Shown: piece by piece, positions 56,674 to 64,000 of the stretch
How the letters are laid out: each line of letters starts with the position of its first letter
Numbering within the stretch: position 1 is the stretch's first letter
Assembly (NCBI RefSeq): GCF_020037475.1
Contig: NZ_JAIQDB010000008.1
Location: 42,347-106,346, forward strand
Direction of reading: 5' to 3'
DNA length: 64,000 nt
Source: Sutcliffiella deserti
GTDB taxonomy: Bacteria > Bacillota > Bacilli > Bacillales > Bacillaceae_I
Program-made: the position numbers and the translations under genes
The notes under the pieces: generated by a model
Databases searched by the model: none
What the model was told of the DNA's origin: nothing
Seen by the model: the letters and a program-made list of their open reading frames with translations, nothing else

Positions 56674-57427
56674 GCGTTACCACTTCCTTTGCTAAATCTA
56701 AGTATACTTCAGCCCCACGTGATTTAGGATCATAAATAATAATTGGTTCTCCATGACTTGGCGCTTCACTTAACCGAACATTCCGGGGAATAATCGTGCG
56801 ATACACTTTGTCTTGGAAATATTTCTTTACTTCCTCAATCACTTGAATACCCAAATTTGTTCTAGCATCAAGCATCGTTAAAAGAACACCATCTATCATC
56901 AATTCTGTATTCAAGTGTTTTTGTACTAGGCGTACAGTATTTAATAACTGACTTAATCCTTCTAGCGCATAATATTCACATTGTACAGGTATGATAACAG
57001 CATCGGACGCTGTTAAAGCATTAATGGTTAACAATCCCAAAGATGGAGGACAATCTATGATTATGTAATCATACAGATGTTTCACATCATCTAACGCTCT
57101 TTTTAAACGAACTTCTCTCGAGATAGTTGGTACTAACTCTATTTCCGCTCCCGCTAATTGAATGGTAGCTGGAATTATAGAAAGATTTTCTACTTTAGTA
57201 GGAAGAATTGCTCTTTTTGCTTCAACATCCTCTACTAAAATATCATAAATACATTGATCGACCTCTGCTTTAGCAATACCAACTCCACTTGTTGCGTTTC
57301 CTTGTGGATCAACATCGACCAGCAGCACTTTTTTACCAATATAGGCTAAACAAGCTCCTAAATTTACAGATGTTGTTGTTTTGCCTACGCCGCCTTTTTG
57401 GTTAGCAATAGCAATAATCCTGCCCAT
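56666..57427 (-). CDS. soj: Soj (ParA) partition and DnaA-control ATPase
   Basis: A 253-residue ParA. Deviant Walker A 'NQKGGVGKTTTSVNLGA', 'LLVDVDPQGNAT', 'YIIIDCPPSLGLLTINAL'. Regulates DnaA and helps origin segregation. The ATG at 57427 (MGRIIAIANQ) has GGCAGGTG; a longer frame has no site. Start of spo0J overlaps its end. Confidence 0.97.
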   Translation of the reverse strand: MGRIIAIANQKGGVGKTTTSVNLGACLAYIGKKVLLVDVDPQGNATSGVGIAKAEVDQCIYDILVEDVEAKRAILPTKVENLSIIPATIQLAGAEIELVPTISREVRLKRALDDVKHLYDYIIIDCPPSLGLLTINALTASDAVIIPVQCEYYALEGLSQLLNTVRLVQKHLNTELMIDGVLLTMLDARTNLGIQVIEEVKKYFQDKVYRTIIPRNVRLSEAPSHGEPIIIYDPKSRGAEVYLDLAKEVVTHG

Positions 57428-57745
57428 GCTGTCACCTGCCTTCAGAAAAAAACATACTTTTGTTATTCTCACTTATTTTATCATGAATTTACAGAAAGTT
57501 AACTTGTTTTTGATAATAATATTGTATGAAGTCTTTTTAGATGAATAATTATGGTAATTGTATAGATGAGAGGGACTCTGACTCGGGAAATTTGATAAAA
57601 ATGAGGTTGTTTCGCTGAAAGGAAGAGATAAAATTAGGGCCGGCACGTCTACTAAATGTGATAGGTATCTATTACTCTAGGTAGCGATTAGATTCATATC
57701 CTAGTAGTTCAGAGAGAAGCCGAGCCCTCTATTGTTTAGTGCTAC
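57428..57745. other. soj-noc gap
   Basis: No gene seen. A partial Noc-like half site (CTCGGGAAAT) is at ~57583. Probably contains the soj promoter. Confidence 0.35.
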
Positions 57746-58606
57746 TTATTTTTTTGGAATGCGGATGGTAAATTGGTAATATTCCTCTGTTTCTTCTTCT
57801 TGTGAATCTAGTTTGATTCCGCTATCATTCACCATGGTTAAAGATTGTCGAATAGTATTCATGGCTATTCGCATATCCTTGCTGAATGCTTTACGTTTTG
57901 GTTTAGGTTTAGCAACTGACTGTTCCAGCAATCTAACTACGCGTTCTTCTGTTTGCTTAACGTTCAACTGTTTTTCTAATATTTCCTCAAGGATCGCGAT
58001 CTGCTTTTCAGGCTGTTTTAACGAAATAAGTGCACGGGCATGCCGCTCCGTAATCTTCTTTTGAAGCAGTGCGTCTTGTATTTCCGAAGGCAATTTTAAC
58101 AAACGAAGCTTGTTTGCTACGGTAGATTGACCCTTCCCTAACCGTTGTGCCAATGCTTCTTGAGTTAGATTATGAAGTTCCAACAATTTAGAATACGCAA
58201 TCGCTTCTTCAATAGCAGATAACTCTTCCCGCTGTAAATTTTCAATTAGTGCAACAGAAGCTGTTTCTGCATCATTAAAATCCTTTACAATGGCTGGGAT
58301 CGTATCCCATCCAAGCTTTTGGACCGCTCTCCAGCGTCGTTCTCCTGCTATTATTTCGTATTTTCCTTCATCAAATTGACGAACTACAATCGGTTGAATA
58401 ATGCCATGAGTTCGAATGGTTAAGGATAATTCTTCTATTCTTTCGTCGACAAATACGGTACGAGGCTGATATCTATTCGGAACAATGTCCTTAACCGGTA
58501 TTTGATTTATTTCTTCATGATTTGCCTTTTCTACGCTTGTCTTTTCTACTAAGCCCTGTTCTTCTTTTTCGCCAATTCCAAAAAATCGAGAGAACGGAGA
58601 TTTCAT
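57746..58606 (-). CDS. noc: Noc nucleoid occlusion factor
   Basis: A 286-residue ParB-family protein. '[17 protein letters not shown]' is the membrane-binding amphipathic helix, then '[11 protein letters not shown]', '[15 protein letters not shown]', '[17 protein letters not shown]' and an HTH ('[23 protein letters not shown]'). Binds NBS sites and blocks FtsZ rings over the chromosome. Sister of Spo0J. Confidence 0.96.
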   Translation of the reverse strand: MKSPFSRFFGIGEKEEQGLVEKTSVEKANHEEINQIPVKDIVPNRYQPRTVFVDERIEELSLTIRTHGIIQPIVVRQFDEGKYEIIAGERRWRAVQKLGWDTIPAIVKDFNDAETASVALIENLQREELSAIEEAIAYSKLLELHNLTQEALAQRLGKGQSTVANKLRLLKLPSEIQDALLQKKITERHARALISLKQPEKQIAILEEILEKQLNVKQTEERVVRLLEQSVAKPKPKRKAFSKDMRIAMNTIRQSLTMVNDSGIKLDSQEEETEEYYQFTIRIPKK

Positions 58607-58986
58607 AGTTCCACCACCTTATGGATAGAATCCCTTACACTAAATTCGCTATCATCCTACTTAATTCCTTCTCACCCTTTAAAAATGTTCCACATGAAAC
58701 ATTCATTATTCGTATAAGTTTACTATTTTTCTATAGTTTTGATTGGTCATGGTACCAATACTGAAAATCTAGAATTCTGGATATTCTAGATGGATAAGCT
58801 TCAGGATTCATTTTCCTGGCTTATAACTAAAGATGCTTCTTCTCATCTATTCTTCACGGTATAACTTTCCCCTATAAAAAGTCTATACCCTTAAAATTAG
58901 TTTGAATTCTAACTAATCGCTCTTCTTTCCGGGCCAGGTACTCGCTTTCCGTGGGGTTGTGTGGGAGCCACCTCTGGATTTATCAT
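58607..58986. other. noc-rsmG gap with parS and a decayed GC-rich repeat
   Basis: Holds one parS site (58686). From ~58925 to 58985 it resembles the 63.4/63.6-kb repeat in shortened, diverged form (CGCTTTCCGTGGGGTTGTGTGGGAG). No gene. Confidence 0.5.
58686..58701. promoter_or_regulatory. parS site upstream of noc
   Basis: TGTTCCACATGAAACA, one base from consensus. Confidence 0.8.
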
Positions 58987-59703
58987 TCATTCTAGAGGTG
59001 ATTTATTAGGTGTTCCAGGTTTACGTGGGTATTTCTTGGGTGTTGTATTTATCTTTTTTATAATTAAGATATTTCTTTCACTTTCTTCTAAAGGAAGCTG
59101 AAATGAATGAATCTTTTCTAATTTTCCACCTAAAATACGCAAAGCTTTTTTACCTTTTTCTACTTCCTCTTTTGCAGCAGCAGCTTTCATTGGAATAAAA
59201 TAGCCACCTTCTTTTACAAGAGGGATGCATAGTTCACTCAAAACAGATAACCTGGCAACTGCTCTAGCGGTTACTAACTCGAACTTTTCACGATAATCGG
59301 GATTGTTCCCAAATGTCTCTGCACGATCATGAACAAAGTTTACTTCTTTAAGTTCTAATACCTTTGCCAGCTCTTGCAAAAAGGTAATACGCTTATTTAA
59401 CGAGTCTACAATTGTTACTTTTAATTCAGGAAAACAAATTTTCAAGGGGATGCTTGGGAACCCAGCTCCCGCTCCAACATCACAGAGTGTTTGTCCTTTA
59501 TTAAAGTCAACATAAAAGGCAGCAGTAATGGAATCATAAAAATGCTTTAAGTATACTTCTTTTTCCTCTGTAATCGCAGTAAGATTCATTTTCTCGTTCC
59601 ATTCTACCAACATTTTGTAATATGTATCAAATTGAGAAAGCTGTAAAGGAGTAAGGGTAATCCCCTTCTCCTCTAACAGTTGGATGAATTGCTCTTTATT
59701 CAT
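58987..59703 (-). CDS. rsmG: 16S rRNA m7G527 methyltransferase
   Basis: A 238-residue Rossmann methyltransferase. '[17 protein letters not shown]' binds SAM, with 'KLVTARAVA'-type '[18 protein letters not shown]' and 'FIPMKA' later. Methylates G527 of 16S rRNA; loss gives low-level streptomycin resistance. The ATG at 59703 has AGAAAGG upstream. Follows mnmG in the standard order. Confidence 0.97.
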   Translation of the reverse strand: MNKEQFIQLLEEKGITLTPLQLSQFDTYYKMLVEWNEKMNLTAITEEKEVYLKHFYDSITAAFYVDFNKGQTLCDVGAGAGFPSIPLKICFPELKVTIVDSLNKRITFLQELAKVLELKEVNFVHDRAETFGNNPDYREKFELVTARAVARLSVLSELCIPLVKEGGYFIPMKAAAAKEEVEKGKKALRILGGKLEKIHSFQLPLEESERNILIIKKINTTPKKYPRKPGTPNKSPLE

Positions 59704-59795
59704 ATGCTTGTATCCTTTCTGAACATTGTTTTCGTATAGATTGTTGTTTTCCGTTCCCAAATACAACAACTCCGGATATTACTGATATTCCGGGT

Positions 59796-61685
59796 TTATT
59801 CATTAGAGACTTTTGCTATACGGCCCTGTTCCAGGTATACAAGTAAAATGGAGACATCAGCCGGGTTTACTCCTGAAATTCGAGAAGCTTGAGCTACCGA
59901 TAGAGGGCAAACTTCCTTCAATTTTTGACGTGCTTCATTCGCTAATCCATGAATGGCATCATAATCAATGTTTTCAGGAATCTTCTTATTCTCCATCTTT
60001 TTCAAGCGATCCACTTGTTGCAAGGATTTTTGGATATATCCTTCATACTTTACCTGGATCTCCACTTGCTCAGCCACATCCGGTCCTAATTCTTTTTCTG
60101 CAGGAACGAGTGCATGAATGTGTTCATAATTCATTTCCGGACGTTTTAAAAGGTCTGCTGCTCTTATTCCATCCTTTAATTCTGTACCACCTGCACTTCT
60201 GATGGTTTCCTGGACATGGGCAGTTGGTTTAATTATTATCGACTGAAGCCGTTCTTTCTCAGCTTCAATTTCAGCCTTTTTCACTGTGAACCCTTCATAA
60301 CGTTCTGAAGAAATCAATCCAATTTTATGGCCAATTTCTGTTAACCGAAGATCTGCATTATCATGTCGCAGCAATAATCGATATTCTGCTCGTGATGTTA
60401 ACAGACGATAAGGTTCATTGGTACCCTTTGTAACAAGGTCATCAATTAATACACCAATATACGCCTCAGAACGACTTAAAATAAGATCATCCTGACCGGT
60501 CGCGCGTCTGCCTGCATTTATTCCTGCCATGATTCCTTGTCCGGCGGCTTCTTCATACCCAGAAGTACCATTAATTTGCCCAGCAGTATAAAGGTTTTGT
60601 ACTTTTTTTGTTTCAAGAGTCGGCCATAGCTGCGTAGGAACAATCGCATCGTACTCAATCGCATACCCAGCTCTCATCATTTGAACATTTTCAAGGCCAG
60701 GAATAGTAGAAAGGATTCTGCGTTGAACCTCTTCAGGTAAGCTTGTTGAAAGGCCTTGCACATATACTTCCTGCGTATTTCTTCCTTCAGGTTCCAAAAA
60801 TATTTGATGACGTGGTTTATCATTAAAACGAACCACTTTGTCTTCAATGGAAGGACAATATCTTGGACCTGTTCCTTTAATCACACCAGAATACATCGGA
60901 GACCGGTGGAGATTTTCGTCAATTAGAGTATGTGTCTCTGTGCTAGTATACGTTAACCAGCATGGAAGCTGATCTGTAATATACTCTGTTGTCTCGTATG
61001 AAAAAGCACGTGGAACCTCGTCCCCAGGCTGAATTTCTGTTTTACTATAATCAATAGAAGCACTGTTAACACGTGGTGGTGTACCAGTTTTGAACCTTAC
61101 TAAATCAAAACCTAATTCCTCCAAGTGTTCAGAAAGCTTGATGGATGGTTGCTGATTATTCGGACCACTTAAATATTGAACGTCCCCCATTATTATTTTT
61201 CCTCTAAGGAACGTTCCGGTTGTAATAACAACAGCTTTGGAATCATAGATTGCACCTGTTTGGGTAATAACCCCCTTACACACTCCATCTTCCACGATTA
61301 ATTTTTCGACCATACCTTGTAGTAAAGTAATATTCGGTTCATTTTCAATCGTTTTTTTCATTTCATGCTGATAAAGGAATTTGTCCGCTTGTGCTCGTAA
61401 AGCTCTTACAGCTGGTCCCTTCCCAGTGTTCAGCATTCGCATTTGGATATGGGTTTTATCGATATTTTTCCCCATTTCTCCTCCTAATGCGTCTATTTCA
61501 CGAACTACAATCCCCTTTGCTGGGCCGCCTACAGACGGATTACATGGCATAAATGCAACCATATCAAGATTGATGGTGACCATAAGTGTCTTTGCACCTA
61601 GACGGGCTGAGGCTAGACCAGCCTCGACTCCGGCATGACCAGCACCGATTACTATAACATCATAGGAACCTGCATGATATTTCAT
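59796..61685 (-). CDS. mnmG: MnmG, tRNA U34 carboxymethylaminomethyl synthase FAD subunit
   Basis: A 629-residue flavoprotein. '[22 protein letters not shown]' binds FAD, with '[13 protein letters not shown]', 'GTFLRGKI' and '[18 protein letters not shown]'. With MnmE forms cmnm5U34 in tRNA. It lies 17 bp after mnmE. Confidence 0.98.
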   Translation of the reverse strand: MKYHAGSYDVIVIGAGHAGVEAGLASARLGAKTLMVTINLDMVAFMPCNPSVGGPAKGIVVREIDALGGEMGKNIDKTHIQMRMLNTGKGPAVRALRAQADKFLYQHEMKKTIENEPNITLLQGMVEKLIVEDGVCKGVITQTGAIYDSKAVVITTGTFLRGKIIMGDVQYLSGPNNQQPSIKLSEHLEELGFDLVRFKTGTPPRVNSASIDYSKTEIQPGDEVPRAFSYETTEYITDQLPCWLTYTSTETHTLIDENLHRSPMYSGVIKGTGPRYCPSIEDKVVRFNDKPRHQIFLEPEGRNTQEVYVQGLSTSLPEEVQRRILSTIPGLENVQMMRAGYAIEYDAIVPTQLWPTLETKKVQNLYTAGQINGTSGYEEAAGQGIMAGINAGRRATGQDDLILSRSEAYIGVLIDDLVTKGTNEPYRLLTSRAEYRLLLRHDNADLRLTEIGHKIGLISSERYEGFTVKKAEIEAEKERLQSIIIKPTAHVQETIRSAGGTELKDGIRAADLLKRPEMNYEHIHALVPAEKELGPDVAEQVEIQVKYEGYIQKSLQQVDRLKKMENKKIPENIDYDAIHGLANEARQKLKEVCPLSVAQASRISGVNPADVSILLVYLEQGRIAKVSNE

Positions 61686-61702
61686 GTTCGTTCCCTCCTC
61701 TT

Positions 61703-63091
61703 CTATTTACCTAAACAAAATTGTGAAAACAACTGATCAATTAAGCTTTCATGGACCGCATCCCCAATAATTTCACCGAGTAATTCCCATGTTCTTGTTA
61801 AATCTATTTGCACGATATCTATAGGCACTCCACTTTTCACGCCTTCAATCGCTTCTTCTAAAGCCTGCTGTGCTTGCGTTAATAAGCCAATATGCCTTGA
61901 GTTTGAAACATAAGTTAAATCCCCTGCTTCTAAATTTCCTTGGAAAAACATCGAGGAAATGGCCTCTTCTAATTGATCTACCCCTTCGTCCTCTTTTAAA
62001 GAAGTGGTAATAACGGAGTGATCCCTTGCTAACGCTTGTACTTTTTCCAGATTTATTTTATTTTCTAAATCTGTTTTGTTGACGATTACTATAACATCCA
62101 TTCCATCTACCGCGTGAAAGAGTTTTTCATCCTCCACGGACAAGACTTCATTATAATTAAGAACAAGAAGGATTAAATCTGCCTTTTTAAGCACTTCACG
62201 GGAACGTTCTACACCGATTCTCTCAACAATATCTTCCGTTTCCCTTATACCCGCTGTGTCGACTAGCTTCAATGGGACTCCTCGGACGTTTACGTATTCT
62301 TCAATAACATCCCGAGTTGTACCTGGTACATCCGTCACAATTGCTTTATTCTCATGTACGAGGCTATTAAGTAATGAGGACTTTCCTACGTTCGGTCTTC
62401 CGATAATAACTGTAGATAGTCCCTCTCTTAGTATTTTACCCTGTTGAGAGGTTTGTAACAGTTTTTCAAGCTCTTCTTTTACATAGGAAGCTTTATCCAA
62501 TAAAAGCTGATGCGTCATTTCTTCGACATCATCATATTCTGGATAATCAATGTTCACTTCGACGTGTGCCAAAGTTTCTAATATTTCCTGTCGTAGCTTT
62601 TGAATCAGCTTAGATAATCGCCCTTCCATTTGTCCAAGGGCCACATTCATCGCACGATCTGTTTTAGCTCGAATCAGATCCATGACAGCTTCTGCTTGAG
62701 ATAAATCGATTCTGCCATTAAGAAATGCCCGCTTAGTAAATTCACCTGGTTCGGCTAATCTTGCCCCCCTGCTTAATACTAGCTGAAGCAGTTTATTGAC
62801 TGAAACCAACCCGCCATGACAGTTAATCTCTATAACATCTTCTCGTGTAAAAGTTTTCGGTCCTCTCATAACCGATACCATTACCTCTTCTACCGTTTGA
62901 TCTGTTCTTGGATCGATGATATGCCCGTAGTGAATGGTATGAGATGCTACATCACTCATTTTTTTTGCCGATGCACTAACAAATATCTCATCGATAATGC
63001 GGAATGCTTCCTCTCCACTCAAACGAACGATAGCGATAGCTCCCTCCCCCATTGGAGTAGATATTGCTGCAATAGTATCTACCTCATACAT
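61703..63091 (-). CDS. mnmE: MnmE, tRNA U34 modification GTPase
   Basis: A 462-residue protein. The N-domain starts '[22 protein letters not shown]'; the G domain has '[17 protein letters not shown]', '[13 protein letters not shown]', 'DTAGI' and 'NKTD'; the C-terminus 'FSQFCLGK' holds the catalytic cysteine region. The ATG at 63091 has GAGGTG at proper spacing. jag and yidC, its usual upstream neighbours, are not in the window. Confidence 0.97.
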   Translation of the reverse strand: MYEVDTIAAISTPMGEGAIAIVRLSGEEAFRIIDEIFVSASAKKMSDVASHTIHYGHIIDPRTDQTVEEVMVSVMRGPKTFTREDVIEINCHGGLVSVNKLLQLVLSRGARLAEPGEFTKRAFLNGRIDLSQAEAVMDLIRAKTDRAMNVALGQMEGRLSKLIQKLRQEILETLAHVEVNIDYPEYDDVEEMTHQLLLDKASYVKEELEKLLQTSQQGKILREGLSTVIIGRPNVGKSSLLNSLVHENKAIVTDVPGTTRDVIEEYVNVRGVPLKLVDTAGIRETEDIVERIGVERSREVLKKADLILLVLNYNEVLSVEDEKLFHAVDGMDVIVIVNKTDLENKINLEKVQALARDHSVITTSLKEDEGVDQLEEAISSMFFQGNLEAGDLTYVSNSRHIGLLTQAQQALEEAIEGVKSGVPIDIVQIDLTRTWELLGEIIGDAVHESLIDQLFSQFCLGK

Positions 63092-63216
63092 ATCATTCAC
63101 CTCATTTCTACTTAATCTATGTTAAAAATATTTTTTTCGTCTTGTTTGTTATTTTGCGAATAACTAATTAAGGTTAGCACAAATTATTTCAATTTTAAAG
63201 TCTTCCTGCTCGACAG

Positions 63217-63284
63217 TTATCCACAAATATTGCCCGTACTTGTCTATGCTTATTATTAATTTTAACTTATCCACATGTGAATAA
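63217..63284. promoter_or_regulatory. DnaA boxes upstream of mnmE
   Basis: Perfect TTATCCACA at 63217-63225 and 63267-63275, and an inverted TGTGAATAA at 63276-63284 (one mismatch). Close to oriC. Confidence 0.7.
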
Positions 63285-63356
63285 CAACAATCAGAGATTT
63301 TTATAGCGCTATAGGGTGCTGAGGGCTCGCATGTAAGATTAGCTTTTCCTTTTAAC

Positions 63357-63530
63357 TCCCTGTTTCTTTCCTTTTCAGGTGATCGCTTTCCGCGGGGCGG
63401 TGCGGGAGCCTCCTCGGCTGCGCCTGCGGGGTCTCCCGTCTACCGCTACCTCCCGCTGGAGTCGATCACCTTCCACTTCATTACACAGGGGAGTGCACTT
63501 TTTATGTCTGGTGACTTCTTTCCATTGCAT
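63357..63530. repeat. GC-rich interspersed repeat, copy 1
   Basis: A ~175-bp unit repeated 227 bp further on. The core starts AGGTGATCGCTTTCCGCGGGG and ends GAGTCGATCACCT, so it has 9-bp terminal inverted repeats enclosing internal CGGGAG/CTCCCG pairs. Resembles the REP-like hairpins of Bacillaceae. Confidence 0.85.
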
Positions 63531-63583
63531 ATTGAAGTTTTCACTTTATGGGGTAGCCTGAAAATAAGTAGGGTTGTTTTAAA

Positions 63584-63745
63584 TCCCTGTTCCTTTCCGT
63601 TCCAGGTGATCGCTTTCCGCGGGGCGGTGCGGGAGCCTCCTCGGCTGCGCCTGTGGGGTCTCCCGTCTACCGCTACCTCCCGCAGGAGTCGATCACCTTC
63701 CACTTCATTACACAGGGGGAAGCACTTTATATATGGTGACGTTAT
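63584..63745. repeat. GC-rich interspersed repeat, copy 2
   Basis: Almost identical to copy 1 including its terminal inverted repeats; flanking sequence also partly shared. Confidence 0.85.
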
Positions 63746-63825
63746 ATAAATTCCTATTGGGGGGAAGTCTTTACATTAAGCGCTGCACTAAAAAAAAGAG
63801 TACCATTTGATCCTTGGTGCTCCCA

Positions 63826-63955
63826 GCTGTGGATCGGAACGAAAGGCGGAGACTCCTGCGGGAGATAGTGCTTTGGGGAGACCCCGCAGGCGTTTAGCCG
63901 AGGAGACTCCCCAAGCGCCCCGCGGACGCGTAGCTTTTCGTGGAGAGGGACAGCG
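63826..63955. repeat. Related GC-rich hairpin repeat, other orientation
   Basis: GGAACGAAAGGCGGAGACTC ... GGAGACTCCCCAAGCGCCCC ... GAGG. Related in composition and in the GGAGAC(T)CCCCGC blocks, arranged inversely. No credible gene in 63100-64000. Confidence 0.65.
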
Positions 63956-64000
63956 GTGTTCAAAGAGACCTTAAAAAGTTCCTTTTACAAGTGGAGGCAT

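Noticed and set aside
63446..63749. Reading frames on both strands of the GC-rich repeats near the right edge
   Set aside because: They repeat with the palindromic units and show no known domain or ribosome binding site.

Overview
The window is a stretch of a low-GC Bacillaceae chromosome (Bacillus or a close relative) on the left side of oriC. The evidence is the conserved gene order mnmE-mnmG-rsmG-noc-soj-spo0J ... ychF-rpsF-ssb-rpsR-yybS-gdpP-rplI-dnaB-purA-tRNAs-walRKHIJ-htrC-yyzF-rlmH. Almost every gene is on the minus strand, co-oriented with replication away from an origin beyond the right edge. There are four parS sites, DnaA boxes and a sporulation gene (yyaC). The species cannot be fixed from sequence alone.

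Layout. (1) 1-30.5 kb is an accessory island abutting the 3' end of rlmH, the locus used by staphylococcal SCC elements. From left to right it carries: a tight five-gene operon with a TPR/beta-CASP metallo-hydrolase, a coiled-coil protein with a GrpE-like tail, a truncated Hsp70, a HEAT-repeat protein and a coiled-coil protein cut by the window edge; an orphan 542-aa protein; a putative modification/defence cluster (Z1-domain ATPase, an HsdS relic, a 215-aa unknown, a fused HsdM-HsdS methylase, a DUF2325 protein); a serine recombinase trio with five micro-genes; a CBASS operon (2TM-SAVED effector plus SMODS/AGS-C cyclase); a RES-domain protein with an eleven-copy 18-aa repeat; and a plus-strand large serine recombinase whose 3' end runs into rlmH. 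(2) 30.5-63.1 kb is core genome: rlmH, yyzF, htrC, the walRKHIJ operon, an M23 endopeptidase, four tRNAs with two truncated tRNA copies, purA with PurR boxes, dnaB, rplI-gdpP, yybS, rpsR-ssb-rpsF with an S6:S18-type leader, ychF, a 1.3-kb strand-asymmetric repeat block, DUF951, an MscS channel, a YkvI-like transporter, yyaC, DUF554, spo0J, soj, noc, rsmG, mnmG and mnmE. (3) 63.1-64 kb holds DnaA boxes and GC-rich interspersed repeats, with no gene visible.

How the parts relate. The core operons cover cell-wall homeostasis, c-di-AMP turnover, replication, chromosome segregation and tRNA U34 modification. The island looks like a defence and recombination hotspot. The least familiar unit is the chaperone-nuclease operon at 1-8.5 kb. 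Its gene set (beta-CASP hydrolase, Hsp70, probable GrpE-like exchange factor, HEAT scaffold) is a good candidate for an undescribed system, but its function is inferred from content and context only. Start codons were chosen by ribosome binding sites, so several differ from the longest reading frame.
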